From Streptomyces mirabilis (GTDB lineage: Bacteria > Actinomycetota > Actinomycetes > Streptomycetales > Streptomycetaceae), in NCBI RefSeq assembly GCF_018310535.1, contig NZ_CP074102.1, forward strand, positions 1,612,001-1,676,000: 64,000 bases of DNA, read 5' to 3'. A program made the translations under genes and the position numbers. Under the pieces are notes generated by a model. It had not been told where the DNA came from. It made no database searches and saw nothing but the letters and a program-made list of their open reading frames with translations. This document shows positions 39,739 to 49,119 of this stretch, piece by piece (position 1 is the stretch's first letter; each line of letters begins with the position of its first letter).

Positions 39739-39927
39739 ATGAGCGACGACTACTACGCCACCCCGGCGGCCCCCGCCCCGGCACCGGACCCGACCGACGC
39801 CGGGCCGCCGTTCGCCGAGTGCGTGCTGTGCCGGAAGCCGACCGAGTACCCGGAGTCGTACAAGGGGATCACGCTGTGCCCCGTCTGCGAGTGGCAGGAG
39901 GCACAGCGGACCGCCTGCTCCGGGTGA
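39739..39927 (+). CDS. small zinc-ribbon-like protein, function unknown
   Basis: A 62-residue acidic protein with two Cys pairs, ECVLCRKP and LCPVCEWQE, spaced as in zinc ribbons, plus a C-terminal Cys. It lies between the deacetylase and PTH2 genes, all on the same strand. No family recognised beyond the zinc pattern. Confidence 0.65.
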   Translation: MSDDYYATPAAPAPAPDPTDAGPPFAECVLCRKPTEYPESYKGITLCPVCEWQEAQRTACSG

Positions 39928-39977
39928 CGCCGACCGCTCGCCGAAGAACCGATCTTCCGCCTGGCACACTGGAGGGC

Positions 39978-40733
39978 GTGAGCAGCGACCCGACCGTAGC
40001 CGACGCACCCGGCCGACCCGACGTACCCGGCTCGGCCGAGGACAGCCCCTTCCGATCCGAGCGCACCGCGCGCGATGAGGCCCCGCAGTTCGTGCTGCCG
40101 CTGGTCGTGCACATCGAGAAGGCCGCTCCCCCGGCACGCACGGACGCGCTGGAAGCCGCGGCCCGCGCCGTGCTGACGATCCTGAGCGATGAGCGGGCCC
40201 TCGGGGACGGCGAGTGGGCGCAGGTAGTGCGGGACTGGCAGGACGCCCGGATCCGCAAGGTCGTACGAAGGGCGCGCGGCGCCGAGTGGCGGCGGGCCGA
40301 GGCTCTGCCCGGCATCACGGTGACCGGGAAGTCCGCCGAGGTGCGCGTCTTCCCGCCGGTCCCCCTGGACGGCTGGCCGAAGGACCTGGTCAAGCTCCAG
40401 GTCTCCGGCACCGACCTCGACGACCCGGAACCTCCGGTGGACGCGGACCCGACGGCGCCCGTGCTGTGGCTCAACCCCGATCTCGACATGTCGGCCGGCA
40501 AGACGATGGCGCAGGCCGGGCACGGCGCGCAGCTGGCCTGGTGGGAGCTGTCGGACGAGGAGCGGGCGGCCTGGCGCGACGCCGGTTTCCCCCTCGCCGT
40601 CCGCACCGCCGACCCGGCCCGCTGGGGTGAACTCACCACCTCCGGGCTGCCGTTGGTGCGCGACGCGGGCTTCACTGAGATCGCGCCGGGGTCGTGCACA
40701 GTGGTTGCCGACCATCCGGCGCTGCGCTCCTGA
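39978..40733 (+). CDS. PTH2-family peptidyl-tRNA hydrolase-like protein
   Basis: A 251-residue protein. The C-terminal part carries the PTH2 signature LNPDLDMSAGKTMAQAGHGAQLAWW; family enzymes release peptides from peptidyl-tRNA. The N-terminal 100 residues (LPLVVHIEKAAPPARTDALE onward) are an extra region found in actinobacterial relatives. GTG 39978 is preceded by GGAGGG only two bases away, unusually close, so a different start cannot be excluded. Confidence 0.8.
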   Translation: MSSDPTVADAPGRPDVPGSAEDSPFRSERTARDEAPQFVLPLVVHIEKAAPPARTDALEAAARAVLTILSDERALGDGEWAQVVRDWQDARIRKVVRRARGAEWRRAEALPGITVTGKSAEVRVFPPVPLDGWPKDLVKLQVSGTDLDDPEPPVDADPTAPVLWLNPDLDMSAGKTMAQAGHGAQLAWWELSDEERAAWRDAGFPLAVRTADPARWGELTTSGLPLVRDAGFTEIAPGSCTVVADHPALRS

Positions 40734-40779
40734 CCGATCCCGACCGACCCTGAGTGACCTACGGACCCGAGGAGGCGCG

Positions 40780-41424
40780 ATGGCCGGGACCCGGCTGGAC
40801 GGCAGGGTCGAACGTGGCAACCGCACGCGGCAGTTGGTGCTCCGCCGCACGGTCGACATCGCCTCGGTCGAAGGACTGGAAGCACTGTCCGTGGGCCGTC
40901 TCGCCACCGACCTCCGGCTCAGCAAGAGCGGGGTCTTCGCGCTCTTCGGATCCAAGCAGGAACTCCAGCTGGCCACCGTGCGGGAGGCGGCGCGCATCTA
41001 CGTCGAGCAGGTGATCCGGCCCGCGTCCGAGACCCCCGCCGGTGTCGCCCGGACCTGGCGGCTGTGCGAACTCTGGCTGGACTACTCCCAGGGCCGGGTC
41101 TTTCCCGGCGGCTGTTTCTTCTACGAGGTCATCGCCGAGTTCGACGCCCGGTCAGGGCCCGTGCACGACGCCGTCGCGGAGGCCCAGCGGGACTGGGCGG
41201 CCCATGTGGAGCACACCATCACCGAGGCGCGCGACCTGGGTGAGTTGCACTCCGACACGGATGCCGCGCAACTCGCCTTCGAGCTCATCGCGTTGATGGA
41301 GACGGCGAACGCGGTGTCGGTGCTGCGCGACGAGACGGACGTCTATCGCAAAGCCCGCGTCGCCATCCTTTCCCGGCTGCGCGCGGCGGCGACCGACCCG
41401 TCCCTCGTGGCCGAACTCTCCTGA
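40780..41424 (+). CDS. TetR-family regulator
   Basis: A 214-residue TetR protein with HTH at residues about 20-60 (LRRTVDIASVEGLEALSVGR, then LSKSGVFALFGSKQELQLAT) and a C-terminal domain of the TetR_C_33-like type (CFFYEVIAEFDARSGPVHDA). ATG 40780 follows GGAGGCG. The next gene (41541) is on the same strand after a 116-base gap and may be its target, though no operator was identified. Confidence 0.85.
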   Translation: MAGTRLDGRVERGNRTRQLVLRRTVDIASVEGLEALSVGRLATDLRLSKSGVFALFGSKQELQLATVREAARIYVEQVIRPASETPAGVARTWRLCELWLDYSQGRVFPGGCFFYEVIAEFDARSGPVHDAVAEAQRDWAAHVEHTITEARDLGELHSDTDAAQLAFELIALMETANAVSVLRDETDVYRKARVAILSRLRAAATDPSLVAELS

Positions 41425-41540
41425 CCTGACGAGCTCTCCCGATCTGCCGAGCTCTCCCGGCCTGCCGAGCCTTTGACGCGGGAACCTTCACGGCCGAAAA
41501 CAAGTAGCACGATCGTTCGCTCAGTTTTATGCTCGGACGC

Positions 41541-42191
41541 ATGACATCGACCGGAATGGACACCGGAGTGGACATCGTCGAGCTCGACCGGATCGCCGTG
41601 TACGAGTCGCTGCGGCTCGTCGGGCTGGCGCGGGGCACGGACTGGGAGCGGGACACACCGTGTGCGGGGTGGACGCTGCGGCGGCTGGTGGCGCACATGG
41701 CCGCGCAGCACCACGGGTTCGCGGCCGCCGCCCGGGGAGCGGGGCACGAGACGGCGTACTGGCGGGAGCCGGAGGACATGAGCGACCCGGAGCGGACCTA
41801 CCGGGGAGCGGCGACGGCGGTGCTGGCCGCGTTCGCCGAACCGGGCGTGACGGAGGGGGAGTTCGTACTTCCGGAGATCAGGGACGGGGGCGGGTTCCCC
41901 GGCGGGATGGCCCTCGGCTTCCACTTCGTCGACTACGTGGTGCACGCGTGGGACGTCGCCGCCACGCTCGGCGTCGGGCTCGAACTGCCGGACCACGTGC
42001 TCGGGGCGGCCCTGACCGTCGCCCGCCTCGTACCGACGGATCCGGCCGGTCGCGGTCCGGGATGCGCGTTCGCGCCGCCGGTCGACGTGCCCATGGGCGC
42101 GGACCCACTGGACGAGGCGCTGCGGCTGCTCGGACGTACACCGGAGCAGTGGCCGCTGTCGGGCGACGGCACGGATCCACAACGGATTTGA
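41541..42191 (+). CDS. TIGR03086-type DinB/mycothiol-dependent maleylpyruvate isomerase fold protein
   Basis: A 216-residue actinobacterial protein of the metal-binding MDMPI_N/TIGR03086 family. It has the family start SLRLVGLARGTDWERDTPCA, then GWTLRRLVAHMAAQHHGFAAAA with metal-ligand histidines, and VDYVVHAWDVAATLGV with the third His. Members are mycothiol-related S-transferases or unknown enzymes. ATG 41541 is preferred; a start at 41529 adds four residues. Confidence 0.8.
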   Translation: MTSTGMDTGVDIVELDRIAVYESLRLVGLARGTDWERDTPCAGWTLRRLVAHMAAQHHGFAAAARGAGHETAYWREPEDMSDPERTYRGAATAVLAAFAEPGVTEGEFVLPEIRDGGGFPGGMALGFHFVDYVVHAWDVAATLGVGLELPDHVLGAALTVARLVPTDPAGRGPGCAFAPPVDVPMGADPLDEALRLLGRTPEQWPLSGDGTDPQRI

Positions 42192-42310
42192 CCTGAACCG
42201 AGGGTTCGCTTTAGCCGTGCTTGAACATTCCCGGTGCCCCGCACGTATCTCACGTCGCTGGCCAAGTACAGGTTTCCAACGACCAGTTGGTTTCCCCCGG
42301 GAGGCTCATT

Positions 42311-43099
42311 TTGCGGCGTATCAATGGTTCTGCCTTCGTCATCGCGGCGCTCGCCGCCACTGTCGGCGCGCTCGCGTTCCCTGTGTGGTCGTACGCCGAT
42401 CGCGCCGGCACGGGGCAGGCGAATCTGGCGGCGGGGACCGTGAACACACAGTGGGGGCCCCTGTCCGCCTCCGACCGCGACCTGATCGTGCGCGTGCGGC
42501 TGGCCGGACTCTGGGAACTGCCGGCGGGGCAGCAGGCGATCGAGCGGGCCCCCAACAAGGCGATCAAGGAGGCGGGCGACCACCTGATCGTCGGCCACAC
42601 CGACCTCGACAAGCGGGTGCGGGTCATCGCGGCCCAGCTCAATGTCGAGCTGCCGAACCAGCCGAACGCGCAGCAGCAGGGCTGGCTGCAGGAGATGACC
42701 GCGGCGACGGGCGCGGAGTACGAACGGAAGTTCGTGAACCTGCTGCGGGCCGCGCACGGCAAGATCTTCCCGGCGATCGGCGCGGTCCGTAACTCCACCC
42801 GCAACTCGCTGGTCCGGCAGCTGGCCTCGGACGCCAACCAGACCGTGCTCGACCACATCACCATCCTGGAGAAGACCGGGGCCGTCGACTTCGACGCCAT
42901 CGCCAACGACACGGCCGCCCTGTCGACCGCGAGCCCCACCGGTCCTCCGGCGCCGGTCGCCGGCGTCACGGCGCCGTCCGCGCCGCCGGTGCAGCCGGGC
43001 AACGGCGTCGTCGCCACGTCGAGTCCTTCGCCCGCGCCGCCGGGCCAGGTCAACACCGCCCGGCCGGAGCCCTCGGATCCGGACAACGTGCTGCGGTAG
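42311..43099 (+). CDS. DUF4142 secreted protein, first paralogue beside the DUF692 enzyme
   Basis: A 262-residue protein with a membrane or signal segment (FVIAALAATVGALAFPVWSYA) and a DUF4142 helical bundle, followed by a Pro/Ala/Ser tail. Histidines shared with the paralogue at 44929 sit in GHTDLD, AAHGKIF and LDHITILE and could bind metal as in ferritin-like folds. TTG 42311 is chosen because GGGAGG lies 6 bases upstream; a longer frame to 42221 lacks a ribosome site. Position suggests it belongs with the DUF692 locus. Confidence 0.78.
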   Translation: MRRINGSAFVIAALAATVGALAFPVWSYADRAGTGQANLAAGTVNTQWGPLSASDRDLIVRVRLAGLWELPAGQQAIERAPNKAIKEAGDHLIVGHTDLDKRVRVIAAQLNVELPNQPNAQQQGWLQEMTAATGAEYERKFVNLLRAAHGKIFPAIGAVRNSTRNSLVRQLASDANQTVLDHITILEKTGAVDFDAIANDTAALSTASPTGPPAPVAGVTAPSAPPVQPGNGVVATSSPSPAPPGQVNTARPEPSDPDNVLR

Positions 43100-43283
43100 C
43101 CGGTGCGTCCGTCGGCGCCTCGGGGCGTCGGCGGAACCTCAAATGTTGCTCTGAACGTCCGGCGACATGGGTTCGGCCCCGCTTACCGGGGCCATGACTC
43201 CGTCACGCCGGAACACGGGTCCGTCGTAAGGAGACAGCGGCCAGGATCGCAGCCGGGGTTCGAGCGGTGACGCAGGAGGCGAC

Positions 43284-44645
43284 ATGACACAGCAGAGGCG
43301 GCTGGGGACGGGAATCGGGTGGCGGCCGGAGATCGCCGAGGCCGTGGAGCGCATGCCCGGCATCGACTGGGTCGAGGCCGTGGCGGAGAACCTGTGCCCC
43401 GGGCATCTTCCCGAGTCGCTGCTGCGGCTGCGCGAGCGGGGCGTCACGGTGGTGCCGCACGGGGTCTCGCTCGGCCTCGGCGGCGCGCACCGGCCCGAGG
43501 AGTCCCGTCTCATCGCCCTCGCGGAGCGGGCCGAGGCGCTGGGCTCGCCGCTCGTCACGGAGCACATCGCGTTCGTACGGGCCGGGGGCGCGCTCACCGC
43601 GTCGCCGTCGCTGGAGGCCGGGCACCTGCTGCCGGTCCCCCGCACCCGGGACGCCCTCGACGTGCTGTGCGAGAACGTCCGTATCGCGCAGGAGGCCCTT
43701 CCCGTCCCGCTCGCGGTCGAGAACATCGCCGCGCTGATCTCCTGGCCCGGGGAGGAGATGACCGAGGGGCAGTTCCTGTACGACCTGGTGGACCGCACCG
43801 GCGTACGCCTCCTCATCGACGTGGCCAACCTCCACACGAACCACGTCAACCGGGCCGAGGATCCTTCGAAGGCCCTCGACGAGCTCCCCGTCGAGGCCAT
43901 CGCCTACGTCCACGTCGCCGGCGGCTTCGAACGGGACGGCGTCTGGCACGACAGCCACGCGCACCCCGTCCCCCGGCAGGTCCTCGACATCCTGGCCGAC
44001 CTCGCCTCCCGTGTGACCCCACTGGGGGTCCTCCTGGAACGCGACGAGAACTTCCCGGCCCCGGACGAACTGGAGAGGGAGCTCGGGGCGATCAGAGTCA
44101 CCCTGACGAAGGCGCGGGCACGGGTCGTGACGCCGTCCCAAACCCCGGCGAGCCCGCACTCCGGTGAGGCCGCCGCCACTGCGAGCGGCGCCCCCGGGGC
44201 AGCCGGGAGCGACGCGGCCGGCGTGGCCGTGGGTGCTCGGCAGCGGCTTGCGCTCGGGCAGGCCGCCCTGCTGTCCGCGCTCGTCGCGGGTACCCCCGTG
44301 CCCGAGGGGTTCGACCGGGGGCGGCTGGGTGTGCAGGCGCGGGCGCTCGCGGCCAAGCGGGCGGACGTCGTCGCGAAGGTGGCGGCGGAGCTGCCGGAGA
44401 TCCTCGGGGACGCGTACCGGCCGGCGTTCCTCGCGTACGCGCAGGGGCATCCGATGAGCGGTGGGTACCGGCGCGACGCGTTGGACTTCGCCGCATACAC
44501 GCTGCTCGCGGGAGACCCCGAGGACGCTCAGACGCGGCGGCGGCTGCGTGCGTGGTGGCTGGAGCGGTCCGGCCCGACCCCGCCGTCGCAGCGGCCCACG
44601 GCCCGGCTGGCCCGTGCGACCCGACGGGTACTGATGCGCCGCTGA
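43284..44645 (+). CDS. DUF692 multinuclear iron oxidative enzyme (MNIO) with C-terminal extension
   Basis: A 453-residue protein whose first 275 residues form the DUF692 (MbnB/HvfB-like) TIM barrel. Metal-ligand positions are all present: [56 protein letters not shown] and LLERDENF. After an Ala/Gly-rich linker the C-terminal 170 residues ([36 protein letters not shown]) form a helical extension; I recall the S. coelicolor homologue SCO6045 having the same tail. DUF692 enzymes modify cysteine or other residues of peptides using iron clusters. No Cys-rich precursor peptide was found adjacent. ATG 43284 follows GGAGG. Confidence 0.85.
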   Translation: MTQQRRLGTGIGWRPEIAEAVERMPGIDWVEAVAENLCPGHLPESLLRLRERGVTVVPHGVSLGLGGAHRPEESRLIALAERAEALGSPLVTEHIAFVRAGGALTASPSLEAGHLLPVPRTRDALDVLCENVRIAQEALPVPLAVENIAALISWPGEEMTEGQFLYDLVDRTGVRLLIDVANLHTNHVNRAEDPSKALDELPVEAIAYVHVAGGFERDGVWHDSHAHPVPRQVLDILADLASRVTPLGVLLERDENFPAPDELERELGAIRVTLTKARARVVTPSQTPASPHSGEAAATASGAPGAAGSDAAGVAVGARQRLALGQAALLSALVAGTPVPEGFDRGRLGVQARALAAKRADVVAKVAAELPEILGDAYRPAFLAYAQGHPMSGGYRRDALDFAAYTLLAGDPEDAQTRRRLRAWWLERSGPTPPSQRPTARLARATRRVLMRR

Positions 44646-44928
44646 CCCCGCCCGCGCCACCGGCGCTGACGCGCCCTACTACGCACGCCGTAGTGGCTCG
44701 CCCCGGCAGAGTGTGCCGGGGTTAACACCAAGCCCCGCCCGGCCGGATTCCGTGTCTGGTTTCCTCGGTTTCCTGACGGTATGGAGTCCGGTCGAACTAC
44801 CCCATTAGGCGCCTTCCTCCCACCCGGCAACCCTTTCTCCTCGTACGGCAGTTGGCGTAGCGCCCGAAGTAATATGCCAACCCCGCACCCGTAGCGCACC
44901 AGCGTGCGGTGCCGCAACAGGAGGCACC

Positions 44929-45684
44929 ATGCGATCCATCAACCGCACCGGATTGGTCAGTGGGACAGGACTCATCATCGCGGCCCTCACCGCGACCCTC
45001 GTCGCGCTGATCTTTCCGATCTGGTCGTACGCGGACCGCGCCGGCACCGGCCTGGACACCCTGAACGCCCAGTCCGTGTCGACGCAGTTCGGTCCGCTGT
45101 CCGCACTGGACCGGGAGTTCGTCACCAAGGTCCGGCTCGCCGGACTGTGGGAGCTGCCCGCCGGCCAGCAGGCCGAGGAGCGCGGCACCACCCAGGCCGT
45201 GAAGACGGCGGGCGCGCACCTCGTCGAGGGCCACACGTTCCTGGACGCGCGCGTCCGGAACGTCGCCGCACGGCTCGGACTCGAACTCCCGAACCAGCCC
45301 AATGCCCAGCAGCGCGGCTGGCTGGCCACGCTCGACGCCGCGCACGGCACGGACTACGACCGGAAGTTCGCGAACATTCTGCGCCGGGCACACGGCAAGG
45401 TCTTCTCCGTCGTCGCCCAGGTCCGCGCGAACACCCGCAACTCGCTCGTACGGGACCTCGCCGACGACGCGAACACCACGGTGCTCGACCACATCAAGGT
45501 CCTCGAAGCCACCGGGTACGTGGACTTCGACGCCCTCGCCCAGGACGCCGCGACCGCGAGCCCGCCCCCACTGACGGCTTCCCCGGCCCCGCCGGGCCCC
45601 ACCCGGTCCCCGGACAGCCCCGTCCCCGTCACCCCGTCCGGAACCTATCCGCTGCCCCCGGCCGCGTCCCGCCCCAAGGGCTAG
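44929..45684 (+). CDS. DUF4142 secreted protein, second paralogue
   Basis: A 251-residue paralogue of the protein at 42311. Conserved pieces include PIWSYADRAGTG, VRLAGLWELPAGQQA, GHTFLDARVRNVAARLGLEL, NQPNAQQRGWL, RRAHGKVF, and TVLDHIKVLEATG with the same three His positions. N-terminal hydrophobic segment (GLIIAALTATLVALIF) suggests export or anchoring; Pro/Ser-rich tail. ATG 44929 follows AGGAGG. It starts 283 bases after the DUF692 gene. Confidence 0.82.
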   Translation: MRSINRTGLVSGTGLIIAALTATLVALIFPIWSYADRAGTGLDTLNAQSVSTQFGPLSALDREFVTKVRLAGLWELPAGQQAEERGTTQAVKTAGAHLVEGHTFLDARVRNVAARLGLELPNQPNAQQRGWLATLDAAHGTDYDRKFANILRRAHGKVFSVVAQVRANTRNSLVRDLADDANTTVLDHIKVLEATGYVDFDALAQDAATASPPPLTASPAPPGPTRSPDSPVPVTPSGTYPLPPAASRPKG

Positions 45685-45815
45685 GACCTGTCCGGCGGAC
45701 CCTGCCGAAGACGCGGCCCCTTCTCGAGCACCGGAACGTCACAGAGCCACAACGCTCCGTCCATATCGTGGGCATACCGTGGCGCGGGCCTGGACTCTTC
45801 GCGTAGAAACACGCC

Positions 45816-46604
45816 ATGTTCTGGGTCCTTCTCCTGCTCCTGGCCTGGGCCGCAGCCGGTATCTCCTGCACTCGGCTGTGCCTGGCCGCCGTGCGCGCGG
45901 CGGCGGTCGACGCCGACGCGGCGCGCGGACACCACCTCACGCTGTACGAGGCGGCGTTCCTGTCCGGCGGCCCCGCCCGGGTCGCCGATCTGACCCTGGT
46001 GTCGATGGCCCGTCAGCGGCGGCTGCTGCTCGCGCACACGGGCTGGGCGACCGTCGTGGACCCGCGCGGGCGCGACGAGATGGAGCGCTCGGTGATAGGG
46101 GCGATAGGCCCGCAGGGGCAGTCCCGGATAGCGCCCGTACGGGCGAGCACGGCCACCGCGGACTCCGTACGCCGCCTCGCCGACCGTCTCGTCGCCGCGG
46201 GCCTCGCCGTGCCCGACGGCGCCCGCACCACCGTCGCGAGCGCCATCCGCCAGGTCCAGGCCGCCGCCGCGGCCGTCCTCGCGCTGGGCGCCGTCGCCGT
46301 GCTGATGCCCTCTCAGGCCCGGGCGAGCGAGAACGACGTGCCGATCGCCGTGTGGTTCTCGCTGCCGCTCATCCTCACCGTGAGCTGCCTCGCCATCGCC
46401 CGCATCGAGGTCCACCCGTACACGCGCTGGGCCTCCCCGGCGGGACAGCGGCTGCTCGGCACCCTCGCCCGGCACCCCGACGCCACCGGCGACGACCGTA
46501 CGTACCTCACCTCGGTCGCCGTACGCGGCGTGCGCGCGGTCGGCGAGCCGGAGCTGCGCGCGGCCTTCGCGCACCGCGACCGAAGCCCCGAGGGGCAGCG
46601 CTGA
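45816..46604 (+). CDS. TIGR04222-domain membrane protein
   Basis: A 262-residue protein with an N-terminal membrane segment (WVLLLLLAWAAAGISCTRLC), the TIGR04222 domain (LTLYEAAFLSGGPARVADLT and RRLLLAHTGWATVVDP) and two further helices (VQAAAAAVLALGAVAVL, VWFSLPLILTVSCLAI). Proteins of this type are repeatedly found beside DUF692 genes. Many carry a Gly/Cys-rich tail that may be the modified part; this one has none, ending in charged residues. Function unknown. Confidence 0.75.
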   Translation: MFWVLLLLLAWAAAGISCTRLCLAAVRAAAVDADAARGHHLTLYEAAFLSGGPARVADLTLVSMARQRRLLLAHTGWATVVDPRGRDEMERSVIGAIGPQGQSRIAPVRASTATADSVRRLADRLVAAGLAVPDGARTTVASAIRQVQAAAAAVLALGAVAVLMPSQARASENDVPIAVWFSLPLILTVSCLAIARIEVHPYTRWASPAGQRLLGTLARHPDATGDDRTYLTSVAVRGVRAVGEPELRAAFAHRDRSPEGQR

Positions 46605-46724
46605 CGGCGCCCGAGGGGGCGCATAGGGGTCATTGGGGCCGACACCGGCACCAGGTGCTTTACTTCATCAACTGACGAACCAAACATCCCTTTTGTCGCT
46701 GCCGTGCGCCGAAGGGGATACGCG

Positions 46725-48383
46725 ATGAGAGCTGCCGTCCTGTACGGAACCACCGGGTCCTTGCTTCTGAGCGGCCTCATCGCCGCCCCCACGGGCGGTG
46801 CGGCGGCCTGGCCGGACCCCGCGGCCTCCCTCGAGGCGCGCGGCACCACCGTCGCCGCCGCCCGCGCCGCGACGGCCGGCATCCACTGGGGCGCGTGCCC
46901 CAAGGGAGACGACCTCCCGGTCGCGATGCGCTGCGGCACGGTCACCGTACCGCTGGACTACGCGCAACCCGACGGCAAGAAGATCAAACTGACCGTCAGC
47001 CGCGCCGTCGCCACCGGCAAGGACCTGCGCAACTCCAAGCACAAGGTGCCGCGTCGGGGCTCCCTCGTCTACAACCCGGGCGGCCCGGGCGCGTCCGGCA
47101 TGTACTTCCCGCTGATCGGCTTCCTCCCCGAGTGGAAGCGCATCGCGGCCGCGTACGACCTCGTCGGCTACGCCCCGCGCGGCGTGGACCGCTCGGCCCC
47201 GTTGTCCTGCGAGGACCCGAAGCACTTTCTGAAGGGGCCCGCGCAGTCGCCGACGTACCCCTCGGAGACGTACAAGAAGGAGCGCATCGCGGAGGCACAG
47301 GCGTACGCCCGCGGCTGCCTCAAGCGCTCCGGGCAGGGCATCCGGCACTACACCTCGCTCAACAACGCCCGGGACCTCGATGTGCTGCGCGCCGCGCTGG
47401 GCGAGCGGAAGCTGACGTTCATGGGGGCGTCGTACGGCACGTACTTCGGCGCCCTGTACGCGACGCTCTTCCCCTCGCACGTACGCCGGATGGTGTTCGA
47501 CTCGGCGGTGAACCCGGACCCCCGGCAGATCTGGTACCGGAACAACCTCGACCAGTCGGTCGCGTTCGAAGCCCGTTGGGCGGACTTCCGCGCGTGGATC
47601 GCCAGGCACGACAAGGAGTACGCGCTCGGCACCACGCCCGAAGCCGTGCTGCACAACTACGAGAAGGCGCGGGCACGGCTCGCCGCGGCGCCCGCGGGTG
47701 GCAAGGTGGGGCCGCGTCAGTTGCAGGGCGCGTTCCTGGAGGCGGGGTACTTCGACGACTACTGGCCGCAGCGCGCCCTGGCGCTGTCCGCCTATCTGAA
47801 GGGCGACCCGAAGCCTCTGATCCAGCAGGCCGGGCCGCATCCGGAGGCGTCGGCCGAGGCGGAGAACGGCAACGCGGTGTACACGGCCGTGGAGTGCAAC
47901 GACGCGGCCTGGCCGACGGACTGGCGCACCTGGGACCGTGACAACACGCGGCTCGCGCGTGTGGCGCCGTTCGAGACCTGGGACAACGTGTGGATGAATC
48001 TGCCGTGCGCGTACTGGCCGGTGCCGCGGCAGAAGCCCCTCGATGTGCGGACGCTGCCCGGGACGCTGGCGCCGGTCCTGATCCTGGCCGCCGAGCGGGA
48101 CGCGGCGACGCCCTACGCGGGGGCGGTGGAGCTCCAGCGGCGGCTGTCCGGCTCGGTCCTGGTGACCGAGAGCGGCGCCGGGACGCACGGGATCGCGGGC
48201 GGGCCCAACCAGTGCGTCAACGGCTACCTGGACGCGTATCTGCTGGAGGGCCGGCTCCCGAAGCGGCGCACGGCGTGCGCGCCGCACGCGGAGCCGAAGC
48301 CGGCGGCGCCGGATGGTGACAAGACCACCCGGCACGACACGGAGGCCCCGGAGGACCCGAAGACGACCCGTCAGGCCCCCTGA
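46725..48383 (+). CDS. secreted alpha/beta hydrolase of the tripeptidyl aminopeptidase (S33) type
   Basis: A 552-residue exported hydrolase. The signal peptide ends near GGAAA; the fold includes oxyanion PGGPGASG, nucleophile elbow GASYGTYFGALYA, and a late TAP-like domain with AERDAATPYAG and ESGAGTHG holding the catalytic Asp and His. Such enzymes release tripeptides or process secondary metabolites outside the cell. ATG 46725 follows AAGGGG; a GTG at 46704 is an alternative start. The tail is Lys/Thr/Pro-rich and likely disordered. Confidence 0.87.
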   Translation: MRAAVLYGTTGSLLLSGLIAAPTGGAAAWPDPAASLEARGTTVAAARAATAGIHWGACPKGDDLPVAMRCGTVTVPLDYAQPDGKKIKLTVSRAVATGKDLRNSKHKVPRRGSLVYNPGGPGASGMYFPLIGFLPEWKRIAAAYDLVGYAPRGVDRSAPLSCEDPKHFLKGPAQSPTYPSETYKKERIAEAQAYARGCLKRSGQGIRHYTSLNNARDLDVLRAALGERKLTFMGASYGTYFGALYATLFPSHVRRMVFDSAVNPDPRQIWYRNNLDQSVAFEARWADFRAWIARHDKEYALGTTPEAVLHNYEKARARLAAAPAGGKVGPRQLQGAFLEAGYFDDYWPQRALALSAYLKGDPKPLIQQAGPHPEASAEAENGNAVYTAVECNDAAWPTDWRTWDRDNTRLARVAPFETWDNVWMNLPCAYWPVPRQKPLDVRTLPGTLAPVLILAAERDAATPYAGAVELQRRLSGSVLVTESGAGTHGIAGGPNQCVNGYLDAYLLEGRLPKRRTACAPHAEPKPAAPDGDKTTRHDTEAPEDPKTTRQAP

Positions 48384-49115
48384 TCAGGCGAGACCGGCGA
48401 CCAGCTCGGCCACGGACTTACGGCGGCCGGTGTAGAACGGGACCTCCTCGCGGACGTGCATGCGGGCCTCGGAGGCGCGCAGGTGGCGCATGAGGTCGAC
48501 GATGCGGTACAGCTCGTCGGCCTCGAACGCGAGCATCCACTCGTAATCGCCGAGGGAGAACGAGGCGACCGTGTTGGCGCGCACGTCCGGGTAACCGCGG
48601 GCCATCTTGCCGTGGTCGGCGAGCATGCGGCGGCGGTCCTCGTCGGGCAGCAGGTACCAGTCGTAGGAGCGCACGAAGGGGTAGACGCTCACATAGTTGC
48701 GCGGCGTCTCGTCGGCGAGGAACGCCGGGATGTGCGAGCGGTTGAACTCGGCGGGGCGGTGCAGCGCCATGTTCGACCAGACCGGCTCCAGGGCGCGGCC
48801 CAGCCTGGTGCGGCGGAAGAGGTTGTACGCCTCCTGGAGCTGGTCGCTGGTCTCGGCGTGCCACCAGATCATCAGGTCGGCGTCGGCGCGCAGCCCCGAC
48901 ACGTCGTACGTGCCGCGGACGGTGACGTCCTTCGCGGCGAGCTGGTCGAAGAGCTCCTGGACCTCGTCGGCGAAGCCGGCGCGGTCCTCGGGCAGCACGT
49001 CCTTCAGCTTGAACACGGACCACAGGGTGTAGCGGATGACCTCGTTGAGGTCCTTGGCCAGCTTGCCCTTGTTCGGGACCCTGCCGGACTCGGTGGTGGG
49101 GGCGTCGTCACTCAT
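48384..49115 (-). CDS. hemQ: coproheme decarboxylase HemQ (chlorite dismutase-like)
   Basis: A 243-residue HemQ/ChdC protein, the last enzyme of the actinobacterial coproporphyrin route to haem. Family motifs [36 protein letters not shown] and [16 protein letters not shown] (proximal His) followed by [15 protein letters not shown] are clear. It lies 4 bases after the hemG stop, so the two are translationally coupled. Confidence 0.93.
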   Translation of the reverse strand: MSDDAPTTESGRVPNKGKLAKDLNEVIRYTLWSVFKLKDVLPEDRAGFADEVQELFDQLAAKDVTVRGTYDVSGLRADADLMIWWHAETSDQLQEAYNLFRRTRLGRALEPVWSNMALHRPAEFNRSHIPAFLADETPRNYVSVYPFVRSYDWYLLPDEDRRRMLADHGKMARGYPDVRANTVASFSLGDYEWMLAFEADELYRIVDLMRHLRASEARMHVREEVPFYTGRRKSVAELVAGLA

Positions 49116-49119
49116 GAGG

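Noticed and set aside
43100..43283. Short frames considered as a peptide substrate of the DUF692 enzyme
   Set aside because: The best frame (MGSAPLTGAMTPSRR) has no Cys and no leader-like organisation.
45736..45765. GGAAC followed by a GTC-like -10, a possible sigma-E promoter before the TIGR04222 gene
   Set aside because: The -10 part does not match well and spacing is ambiguous.
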